The notes under the pieces are model-generated. The model was not told the origin of the DNA, made no database searches, and saw only the letters and a list, made by a program, of their open reading frames with translations. Both the position numbers and the translations under genes were made by a program. A stretch of 32,203 nt of DNA from Patescibacteria group bacterium. GTDB taxonomy: Bacteria; Patescibacteriota; Microgenomatia; Levybacterales; UBA12049. Shown here piece after piece: positions 23,763 to 30,685 of this stretch. Every line of letters starts with the position of its first letter. Positions within the stretch are counted from its first letter, which is position 1. Where the stretch lies: assembly GCA_023484045.1 (NCBI GenBank), contig JAMDAA010000019.1, positions 1 to 32,203 of the forward strand, written 5' to 3'.

Positions 23763-25876
23763 GACTTTGGCCAGTTGTCAAGCATTATTGATTTTTTATG
23801 CTCTGGCAGCTTTTGATAAAGTTCTTCTGTAAGAAACGGCATAAAAGGATGAAGAATAATTATAATTTCTTTTAAAACTTTTTCGAGAGTTGGCTGGGCC
23901 TCCTCTCGCCTGTTCTTCGATTTTTCAATATAAATATCCGCAAAATCGTGCCAGACAAAATTATAAATAGCTTCTACTGCGAGATGAAGGCTAAAATTAT
24001 CGATGTTTTTTGTCGCTTCTTGGACCATTGAATTAAGCTTTTCGAGTATTTCCTTATCGTCTTTATTTTCACTCTGATCTGACGAACTTAACGAATCAGG
24101 CTTTAATTCGATTACAAATCGATAAATATTTTTAAGCTTTGTACCAAAATTCCTGTAATTTTTACACCTTTCACTCATTAATTGTTTCGACGTTTTTCCA
24201 TCTCTCCCTGGAATGCTGTAGCCGTAAAGCGCCATTCTAACACTATCCACTCCCCATTGTTTAATTAATTCATTCGGGTCGATCCCGTTTCCGAGTGATT
24301 TGGAAAATTTTTGACCCTGTAAATCGCGGAGCATCCCGTGGAAAAACATATTTTTAAACGGGATCTCGTTGACAAAATGTAGTGATAACATAATCATCCG
24401 CGCGATCCAAAGATATTTAATTTCAGGCGCAGAAATTTCAAAATTCCACGGAAAATATCTTTTAAGCTCAGTTGTTTTTTTCGGAAACCCCAGTGTCGCG
24501 ATCGGCCAAAGTCCGGATGAAAACCATGTATCCAAAACCTGCTCGTCCTGGATCAAATTTGAGCCCCCGCACTTTGGACATTTTTCCGGACGGTCAAAAG
24601 AAACCACCATACCCTCATCTTTTCCGACGTTATGAGTTTTATTGCATTTCCCGCAATACCAAACTGGAATTCTATGACCCCACCATAAACTTCTCGAGAT
24701 CGACCAATCGTGAATTTCTTTATACCAGTCTACTAGCATCTTTTTATAATTTTTTGGCAAAAAATTTATTTTATCGAGATTTTTGAGCGCTTTTTCAGCT
24801 AACGGTTTTGTTTTAACAAACCACTCTGTAGAAATTAAAGGCTCGACAACGGTTTTACACCTTTCACAAACCGGGACCGAATGACTATATTCCTCTACTT
24901 TACTTATTGCTCCGATTTTTTCCAAGTTTTCAAAGGCGAGCTTTCGCGCCTCAACAGCTTTAATTCCGACTAAATCGCCTGCCAATTCTGTCATTTTGCC
25001 CATTTTGTCGATCGCATGAAGTATTTCCAAGTTATGGTCTTTTCCGATTTCATAATCTAAAAGGTCATGCCCGGGAGTAATCTTTAAAGCACCTGTCCCG
25101 AACTTTGGATCAACCCTTTTGTCCTCAAAAATCGGAAGTTTTCTTCCAGCCAACGGATTTACCGCATTTTTCCCGATATATTCCCGATATTTAGGATGAT
25201 TTGGGTAAATCGCAATTCCAACGTCAGCATAAACCGTCTCCGGCCGAACCGTTGTAATTTCGATGTATTCATCTAATCCCTCTATTTTGTATTTAACGTA
25301 ATAAAGTTTTCCGATCCGTTCCTGGTATTCCATCTCTATGTCTTCGATCGCTGTTCCGCATTTTGGACACCACTGGACGATATACGCGCCTTTGTACAAC
25401 AGATCTTCGTCCCAAAAACGTTTGAATTCTTCAAAAACCGCTTTTTGGATTTTAGGCTCAAAAGTGAATACTTCCCTGCTCCAATCAGCCGAAATTCCCA
25501 TCACTGTCCAGGTTTTATGGAATGATTTATAAATTTCATCCCGAAATTCCCACGCGCGTTTTAACCACTCTTCTCTCCCTAGTTTTCTTTTTGATAAACC
25601 TTGTTTTTCTAAAACCTTATTGAAAGTTCCCTCAAACAAAATTCCTGCATGGTCAACGCCTGGCAAAAGCAAAACGTCAAAGCCCTGCATTCGTTTAAAT
25701 CTTGCGATTGCATCCATAATTGAATGTTGCATCGCGTGTCCCAAATGAAGTTCGCCTGTTAAATTCGGCGGCGGCATTAAAAGAGAATAAGATTTTTTTG
25801 AAGAACTCGGGTCAGCTTTAAAATACCCTTGTTTATCCCAAAAATTATACCAGTCTTGTTCGTTATTCTTTTCCAT
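23759..25876 (-). CDS. valS: Valyl-tRNA synthetase, compact form
   Basis: Class Ia synthetase charging tRNA-Val. Signatures: PPPNLTGELHLGHAMQHSIMD (HIGH motif as HLGH), LLPGVDHAGI, the CP1 editing domain beginning around ITTVRPETVYADV, WSISRSLWWGHRIPVWYC, and KFSKSLGNGIDP (KMSKS as KFSKS). Zinc-binding knots appear as CPKCGTAIED, CERCKTVVEP, CGKCNKTH and CPKCGG. At 705 residues it is well below the ~880 of typical bacterial ValS: the anticodon domain ends at EELYQKLPEHKKSIMLDNWP and the C-terminal coiled-coil arm is absent. Start ATG at 25876; a TATACA lies about 15 bases upstream but has no convincing -35. Confidence 0.95.
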   Translation of the reverse strand: MEKNNEQDWYNFWDKQGYFKADPSSSKKSYSLLMPPPNLTGELHLGHAMQHSIMDAIARFKRMQGFDVLLLPGVDHAGILFEGTFNKVLEKQGLSKRKLGREEWLKRAWEFRDEIYKSFHKTWTVMGISADWSREVFTFEPKIQKAVFEEFKRFWDEDLLYKGAYIVQWCPKCGTAIEDIEMEYQERIGKLYYVKYKIEGLDEYIEITTVRPETVYADVGIAIYPNHPKYREYIGKNAVNPLAGRKLPIFEDKRVDPKFGTGALKITPGHDLLDYEIGKDHNLEILHAIDKMGKMTELAGDLVGIKAVEARKLAFENLEKIGAISKVEEYSHSVPVCERCKTVVEPLISTEWFVKTKPLAEKALKNLDKINFLPKNYKKMLVDWYKEIHDWSISRSLWWGHRIPVWYCGKCNKTHNVGKDEGMVVSFDRPEKCPKCGGSNLIQDEQVLDTWFSSGLWPIATLGFPKKTTELKRYFPWNFEISAPEIKYLWIARMIMLSLHFVNEIPFKNMFFHGMLRDLQGQKFSKSLGNGIDPNELIKQWGVDSVRMALYGYSIPGRDGKTSKQLMSERCKNYRNFGTKLKNIYRFVIELKPDSLSSSDQSENKDDKEILEKLNSMVQEATKNIDNFSLHLAVEAIYNFVWHDFADIYIEKSKNRREEAQPTLEKVLKEIIIILHPFMPFLTEELYQKLPEHKKSIMLDNWPKS

Positions 25877-25943
25877 GTTCTGTCTTTACCCTGTATAATC
25901 GCTCCGCCTGAAGGCAAACGGGAAGATTTAATAGGGCATGAAG

Positions 25944-25978
25944 CAATTCTAACACAGCCTCCCCTCTTGTTCAATAAA
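25944..25978. repeat. 35-bp direct repeat, copy 1 (upstream of NYN gene)
   Basis: Starts CAATTCTAACACAGCC and ends TTGTTCAATAAA; identical over 35 bases to 26620-26654. It lies between the valS start region and the NYN gene promoter, in the same orientation as copy 2. Confidence 0.95.
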
Positions 25979-25997
25979 GCCCAAGCCAAAAATAAAC

Positions 25998-26006
25998 TGC
26001 TATAAT
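25998..26006 (+). promoter_or_regulatory. Extended -10 promoter of the NYN gene
   Basis: TGC plus a perfect TATAAT (26001-26006), 17 bases before the ATG at 26024; predicted leader about 10 bases. Confidence 0.6.
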
Positions 26007-26023
26007 AGACGATGTAATTCAAA

Positions 26024-26542
26024 ATGAAGAAAACATACGCTTTTATTGATAGCCAAAACGTAAACTTGGGTGTTCGTTCTCTAGGTTGGAAACTTGATTG
26101 GCGTAAATTCAGGCAGTATTTGCGAAACAAGTATGGTGTAGTCAAGGCTTATTTGTTTATCGGTCAAGTAGCCGGAAACGAATCTTTGTACGCCTTTTTA
26201 CAGGAGAGTGGCTATATTCTAATTTTCAAACCAACATTATACCGCAGTACGAGAGGCAAAACCATCATCAAGGGAAATGTGGACGTAGAACTCGTTCTTC
26301 ATACGATGATTCAATACAAAAATTATCATCAAGCGATTATTGTTACAGGAGATGGTGACTTCCATTGTTTAATTGAATATTTAGAAGAAAAAGGGAAACT
26401 GCTTAAAATACTCGCGCCAACAAAACATTACTCCAGTTTGCTGCGTAGATTTAACCAGAAGCATTGTATTGTGCGTATTGATTTACTGAGAGATTCTTTA
26501 GAACAAAAAAAGACTGGCATTCGCGGTCGGTCGAAACCTTAG
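26024..26542 (+). CDS. NYN-domain (LabA/DUF88-type) protein, probable RNase
   Basis: A 172-residue PIN-like NYN-domain protein. The acidic metal-binding set is present: Asp in YAFIDSQNVN at the end of strand 1, Asp in KGNVDVELVLH, and the paired Asp in VTGDGDFHCLIEYL. These are the hallmarks of LabA/DUF88 proteins, whose studied relatives are metal-dependent RNases. The C-terminus is basic (KKTGIRGRSKP). The gene, with its own promoter, sits between two perfect 35-bp direct repeats, and separates valS from nth. This suggests a separately acquired unit. RNA substrate unknown. Confidence 0.85.
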   Translation: MKKTYAFIDSQNVNLGVRSLGWKLDWRKFRQYLRNKYGVVKAYLFIGQVAGNESLYAFLQESGYILIFKPTLYRSTRGKTIIKGNVDVELVLHTMIQYKNYHQAIIVTGDGDFHCLIEYLEEKGKLLKILAPTKHYSSLLRRFNQKHCIVRIDLLRDSLEQKKTGIRGRSKP

Positions 26543-26619
26543 GCTAGTCCAGTCATCGTGATACAAATATATTACCACAGAATCTTACAGAATACAAGGC
26601 TTAAAAACAAACATTAAAA

Positions 26620-26654
26620 CAATTCTAACACAGCCTCCCCTCTTGTTCAATAAA
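26620..26654. repeat. 35-bp direct repeat, copy 2 (upstream of nth)
   Basis: Identical to 25944-25978. It ends 5 bases before the extended -10 element of nth, so it fills the place of the -35 region of that gene. Confidence 0.95.
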
Positions 26655-26658
26655 TGTT

Positions 26659-26667
26659 TGTTATACT
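26659..26667 (+). promoter_or_regulatory. Extended -10 promoter of nth (leaderless type)
   Basis: TGT plus TATACT (26662-26667), 7 bases before the ATG at 26675. This decides against the earlier track start at 26654, which lies upstream of the -10. Confidence 0.65.
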
Positions 26668-26674
26668 AGCGGTA

Positions 26675-27403
26675 ATGAAAAAAGAAAAAGCGATAAAAAT
26701 TTTAAATCTTCTTAAAAAGAATTACCCCGATGCGAAGATAATCCTAAATTACTCTAATAATTTCGAACTTTTGGTCGCGGTCGTACTTTCCGCTCAGACA
26801 ACTGATGTTGTGGTGAATAAAGTAACAACTAAGCTCTTCAAGAAATATAGAATTAAATCTGAAATCGAAAATGTAAAATCTAATATCTACATCTCAAAAT
26901 TTAAATCTATTGATACGGAAACAGTAGAAATTATTAATTTTGCGGAAGTTAACGTTCATGAACTTGAAGAAGATATAAAATCGATCGGACTTTACAGAAA
27001 TAAAGCAAAAAATATAAAACTTGCGGCAAAAATGCTTTTAGAAAAATTTAATGGCAAAATTCCTAGAGACATGAACGATATTCAAAAACTTCCCGGAGTC
27101 GGAAGGAAAAGCGCGAATGTAATTCTGGAAAATGCCTATGGAATTGTCGAAGGAATCGCTGTCGATACTCATGTCCTCCGACTGTCTCAAAGACTCGGCT
27201 TTTCAAAAAATATGACCGCTGAAAAAGTCGAGAAAGATTTAATGAAATTATTCCCTAAAATAGACTGGTTTAAGCTCACCTATTTATTGATCGATCACGG
27301 AAGAAAAATATGCGACGCTAAAAAACCAAAATGCGATAAATGCTTCTTAAGCAAATTATGTCCCTCCGCCTTCAAATTTTCCCATTTCAAAAAGTCAATT
27401 TGA
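26675..27403 (+). CDS. nth: Endonuclease III with an internal insertion
   Basis: DNA glycosylase/AP-lyase of base excision repair acting on oxidised pyrimidines. Helix-hairpin-helix LPGVGRKSANVI with the catalytic Lys (GRKSAN), the catalytic Asp in VDTHVLRLSQRLG, and an Fe4S4 cluster motif C-X6-C-X2-C-X5-C (CDAKKPKCDKCFLSKLC). LLVAVVLSAQTTD is the conserved N-terminal segment. Compared with the usual 210-residue enzyme there are about 28 extra residues after LFKKY (IKSEIENVKSNIYISKF and following), before HELEEDIKSIGLYRNKAKNI. The start at 26675 (MKKEKAIK, 242 residues) is chosen over the track start 26654 from the promoter position. Confidence 0.94.
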   Translation: MKKEKAIKILNLLKKNYPDAKIILNYSNNFELLVAVVLSAQTTDVVVNKVTTKLFKKYRIKSEIENVKSNIYISKFKSIDTETVEIINFAEVNVHELEEDIKSIGLYRNKAKNIKLAAKMLLEKFNGKIPRDMNDIQKLPGVGRKSANVILENAYGIVEGIAVDTHVLRLSQRLGFSKNMTAEKVEKDLMKLFPKIDWFKLTYLLIDHGRKICDAKKPKCDKCFLSKLCPSAFKFSHFKKSI

Positions 27404-27436
27404 GATTCCGCTTTCTGTATTTTTTGGAGATTTTAT

Positions 27437-27715
27437 TTATTTTCGAAGATTTTTTTCGGCTTCTTCTTCCATTTTGTAAAGCCGCGTGTAGTAATCGGGA
27501 AATTCATTTAAATGTGCGAGCGCGATTTTTCCTGTTAAAAGAGGATCATCGTTTGTTACGTTTGTTACATTCGGGTCGATCGCGTATTTTATTCCGTGTT
27601 CGAGTTCCACGTCGAGCCCCATTCGAAATTGCTCGACATCGTATTTATCCCATTTAATCCCCAACTTCTCCCCTATTTCTTTTGCCTGTTCTGTCGTAAA
27701 AATTTTTTGCGGCAT
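27437..27715 (-). CDS. DUF5661 family protein
   Basis: A 92-residue protein matching the DUF5661 pattern closely: FTTEQAKEIGEKLGIKWDKY, VEQFRMGLDVELEHG, a DPNVTNVTNDDPLLTGKIALAHL block, then NEFPDYYTRLYKMEEEAE. The family has no assigned function and is widespread in small-genome bacteria and phages. No signal peptide or membrane segment. It is a single-gene unit with a leaderless-type promoter and is convergent with nth, 33 bases apart. Confidence 0.85.
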   Translation of the reverse strand: MPQKIFTTEQAKEIGEKLGIKWDKYDVEQFRMGLDVELEHGIKYAIDPNVTNVTNDDPLLTGKIALAHLNEFPDYYTRLYKMEEEAEKNLRK

Positions 27716-27721
27716 GATTTT

Positions 27722-27750
27722 AATATATTAAATCGTGCATTGTTTTGCAA
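27722..27750 (-). promoter_or_regulatory. Promoter of the DUF5661 gene (leaderless type)
   Basis: Minus strand: TTGCAA (27750-27745), 17 bases, TATATT (27727-27722), 6 bases to the ATG at 27715. Confidence 0.6.
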
Positions 27751-27760
27751 GGCTGAAATT

Positions 27761-27794
27761 TCGAATAATTTAGGAACGAGCCTATATTATTCGA
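27761..27794 (-). terminator. Strong hairpin between the DUF4012 gene end and the DUF5661 promoter
   Basis: TCGAATAAT-T-TAGG pairs with CCTA-T-ATTATTCGA: 9 bp, one T/T mismatch, 4 bp, and a 6-base loop AACGAG. It lies 27 bases past the DUF4012 gene stop. There is no long T-tract after it, so it could be a weak terminator, an mRNA 3' stabiliser, or an operator upstream of the DUF5661 promoter. Confidence 0.45.
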
Positions 27795-27821
27795 CGATTG
27801 TTTTAACAGTGGAATACGAAA

Positions 27822-30548
27822 TTAACGTAATGCGAGATTTACCCAAAAATTTACGTCTCTTAAAAGAGACCTAGAGAATGTAATCGTATTTTGATTTTTT
27901 CGAACGCCGTCAGATGTATCGACGATCTGAAAACTATCAGGATAGGTTAGACTCAGAGAATAAGGATCATCATCTGTCCCGGGTTGTTTAAAAACTTTAA
28001 GGGAATATGTAAATGCAGTTTGTGACGAAATTCCGGGGTTTGAATATTTATATTTAATCTGAATCGTTTTGTAAGAATCACTTGGGACGACTGTTAAAAA
28101 TCCGTAAATCGTTTTATTTTCTTCGATCGATTTTTCGACTTCTAATCCTAAAGGAGGTCGAAAATTTTTGTTTTCGTAGACCGAGAAATCTGTTACGGCG
28201 GGAACAATTTTTTGATCTTGTCCATCGATGATGACAGACGTGAGTTCTGATCCAAACGGCAAAATTATCCTTAAATAATTTTTATAATCACCGCCTGGCC
28301 AGACTCCGGGCTTACTCAAATTTCCGTATTTAATCAAGACTTCACTACTAACATCTCCGTTTTTTTCGATCAAAACCGATTGGTCGATTTTCCGTTTAAT
28401 AAAATAGTTTGCCTTGTTCACTCCGATGTTTGCCTCGTTTATGCCCAAAAAATCGTTAATCGTTTGTTCGTTGTTTTCTCTATTATCCCAAAGCGAGGAT
28501 GATAGATTATTAATCGTAAAAATGTTTTGGGTAATTTTGTCAGAAAACACAAAAAGCAAATGTTTTTCGTAAACCGATTTTGCGACAATATTCATAAGGC
28601 TTAAGTAGGGGAGACTGTTATTCGCCGTGAGTTTATTTTGAATCGAGTTAAAAAGTGATCTTAAAAAATCCTTTTTTTGCGTTGAACCGGCGAAAGAATT
28701 TTTTTCTACTTTTTCTTGGGTCAGCATATAAAGATTGTCCGAATTAACCGATTCATTGTAATCTGCGACATAAATCGGTCCCAAGGCCGAAAGCGCGTTT
28801 TTTACAAATGAGACATCGACTCCGATCACGCCGTCGACAACCTGGCCTGTCTCGCGATTTAACATAAGCGCGGTTAAATATCCATTTTTAGAAAAATCGA
28901 CATCAAAATTGCTGTCGCGAAGATAAAGATGAACCAATGGAATATAACGTCTTATCGGAAACGGGGGTTCGACGTGACCCTTGAGCTGCCCGTCCGCTTC
29001 ATAGACATCATGAATCGTAAAATCTAAAACTCTTCCGTTTTCTAAAGTTAAAATCCCGTACGAACCGATAAATCCGCCGCCAGGACGAAGCTCCATGTTG
29101 TTTTGAAACAAAACCAAATATGTCTTTTTTCCTTCGAATCCAAATATTTTAAGATACGCATCTTTTGTACCCGTAAAAAGATTTATCGCGTCGTTATATT
29201 CATTAATTTTCTTAGACGGCAAAACACTACTAAAATAATTGCCATTTTTTTCGAGTTGTATTTTTTGAATAAGACCAATCGCGTTCTCAAAAGTATTGGC
29301 TGTGCTTATAAAATCCATTTTGGGAGTTAAACTTTGGCCGCTAGTGACTTTTTCAAATTTTGTTACTCCGTCGATCGTAGAATAAACTGCGTCTGAAATC
29401 TCCTCACCGCTTTTAATACTTATCGATGCCGAGTTCAACCAGTCTCTTTTACCAAAAGCTTGCGCTTCAAAGAAGATAACCCCTAATGTTTTTTGGGCAA
29501 AAACGAATAATTGCTTGGCGTTTTTACTCGCGAGTCTTGCTTGAATGTAGTCTGATCTATAAACAGCGTTTCTAGCATAATCAAGCTGGAACACGCCCAA
29601 AAAGAAAAAGGTAATCGTTAATAAAAATGGCAGAAGAAAAATTAAAATAATTAAATATAGAAAGTAAAAAAATAAATTAGGCCTGTGTTTTTTTGTGTTT
29701 TTTATTTTTTTACGATGGTTTACACTTGTACGTATTCCCGGCATGGTTTTGTCTACGATTTTTTGTAGAACCTCTTTTAAACGTTTTTCGATTGTATAAT
29801 CGTCGTTAAATAGATACACGGAATTTTCCGGGAGATCGGGTTTTTTTAATTTTTGTTGGGTGTTAAAATTTTCGTTTTCAAAATCGACGCGTAAAATCGG
29901 ATCAATCCGTTGAAACATCCGAATTATCGATAATTGCGTCGGAGAATTTTTTGGAAAAAGAAAATAATATTTGTCTTTCTGATTATTCGACAACGTGACT
30001 TCTAAAACTGAATCGACAAGATCATCGAGATAAACCACGTTCGTCTTTTCAATTTCCAAACCAGATGCGGTTATTTTCCCTGATGTCTTAGCCTGAAACA
30101 AAAAACTATTTATTAAAGAATGGCGGTCAAACGGCGTGTGTTCGTTAAAATAGTCGCCGAAATACATTATGGCCGAATTATTGTAGGAATCCGTTATGTG
30201 TCTTGCCAAAACATCCGCGCCATAAACAAACGGGATTAAAAAAATTAACTTTGCTTTTGATTTTTCCGCTTGTTTTATAAAATGGTTTATAACATCCGTT
30301 ATTTCTTTTTCCCCGTTAAAAATAATAAAAATATAAGAATACGGATAGTCGGGGATTGTGGGAACTCTTTTTTTAAGAGACAGTAAAAAAATATTTTCGG
30401 AAACAGTTTTATGAATTTTATTTGATTCCGATGTTACATAAACCGTTTTGATTTTCCCGCTTATCTTTTGACAAATCGTGTTTCCGATAAAGCATTCTTT
30501 ATCGATAATTAGAGCTATTTTAGATTGTGTGTTGGCAGCTTCTGTCAT
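27822..30548 (-). CDS. Rossmann-like domain fused to membrane-anchored DUF4012 protein
   Basis: A 908-residue protein with three parts. Residues 1 to ~265 resemble an NAD-dependent epimerase/SDR fold (IALIIDKECFIGNTICQKI, then LIFLIPFVYGADVLARHI and TNVVYLDDLVDSVLEV), but the GxxGxxG cofactor loop is degenerate, so catalysis is unlikely. A basic stretch (RKKIKNTKKHR) leads into one membrane segment (about 292-321). The rest is extracytoplasmic and carries the DUF4012 core, LVLFQNNMELRPGGGFIGSYG near residue 490, followed by beta-rich C-terminal domains. DUF4012 proteins are common in CPR and Gram-positive-like cell walls but have no known function; a cell-surface assembly role is a guess. The track start is a TTG one codon before the better ATG at 30548. 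Confidence 0.85.
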   Translation of the reverse strand: MTEAANTQSKIALIIDKECFIGNTICQKISGKIKTVYVTSESNKIHKTVSENIFLLSLKKRVPTIPDYPYSYIFIIFNGEKEITDVINHFIKQAEKSKAKLIFLIPFVYGADVLARHITDSYNNSAIMYFGDYFNEHTPFDRHSLINSFLFQAKTSGKITASGLEIEKTNVVYLDDLVDSVLEVTLSNNQKDKYYFLFPKNSPTQLSIIRMFQRIDPILRVDFENENFNTQQKLKKPDLPENSVYLFNDDYTIEKRLKEVLQKIVDKTMPGIRTSVNHRKKIKNTKKHRPNLFFYFLYLIILIFLLPFLLTITFFFLGVFQLDYARNAVYRSDYIQARLASKNAKQLFVFAQKTLGVIFFEAQAFGKRDWLNSASISIKSGEEISDAVYSTIDGVTKFEKVTSGQSLTPKMDFISTANTFENAIGLIQKIQLEKNGNYFSSVLPSKKINEYNDAINLFTGTKDAYLKIFGFEGKKTYLVLFQNNMELRPGGGFIGSYGILTLENGRVLDFTIHDVYEADGQLKGHVEPPFPIRRYIPLVHLYLRDSNFDVDFSKNGYLTALMLNRETGQVVDGVIGVDVSFVKNALSALGPIYVADYNESVNSDNLYMLTQEKVEKNSFAGSTQKKDFLRSLFNSIQNKLTANNSLPYLSLMNIVAKSVYEKHLLFVFSDKITQNIFTINNLSSSLWDNRENNEQTINDFLGINEANIGVNKANYFIKRKIDQSVLIEKNGDVSSEVLIKYGNLSKPGVWPGGDYKNYLRIILPFGSELTSVIIDGQDQKIVPAVTDFSVYENKNFRPPLGLEVEKSIEENKTIYGFLTVVPSDSYKTIQIKYKYSNPGISSQTAFTYSLKVFKQPGTDDDPYSLSLTYPDSFQIVDTSDGVRKNQNTITFSRSLLRDVNFWVNLALR

Positions 30549-30556
30549 CAAATTTT

Positions 30557-30585
30557 ATTTTAGGCGACCAGAAGCTTATTGTCTA
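30557..30585 (-). promoter_or_regulatory. Promoter of the DUF4012 fusion gene (leaderless type)
   Basis: Minus strand: TAGACA (30585-30580), 17 bases, TAAAAT (30562-30557), 8 bases to the ATG at 30548. Confidence 0.65.
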
Positions 30586-30645
30586 GTCACTGAGTTTATT
30601 ACTTCCGATAAACTTTAAAGGACTATCCTTCTAATTACAATATTA

Positions 30646-30674
30646 TTGCATCCCTGGTGATGTTATTATATACT
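30646..30674 (+). promoter_or_regulatory. Promoter of the AAA ATPase gene
   Basis: TTGCAT (30646-30651), 17 bases, TATACT (30669-30674), 11 bases to the ATG at 30686; predicted leader about 4 bases. Confidence 0.65.
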
Positions 30675-30685
30675 TCCCATACTAA

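Noticed and set aside
25908-25920. Short palindrome GCCTGAAGGC upstream of valS as an operator
   Set aside because: Four-base arms only; too short to support any claim.
25777-26145. 122-residue minus-strand ORF spanning the valS start, the first 35-bp repeat and the NYN start
   Set aside because: Crosses two better-supported genes and a repeat; no recognisable domain.
27340-27657. 105-residue plus-strand ORF at the nth/DUF5661 junction
   Set aside because: Overlaps the end of nth and the antisense of DUF5661; hydrophobic, low-complexity translation.
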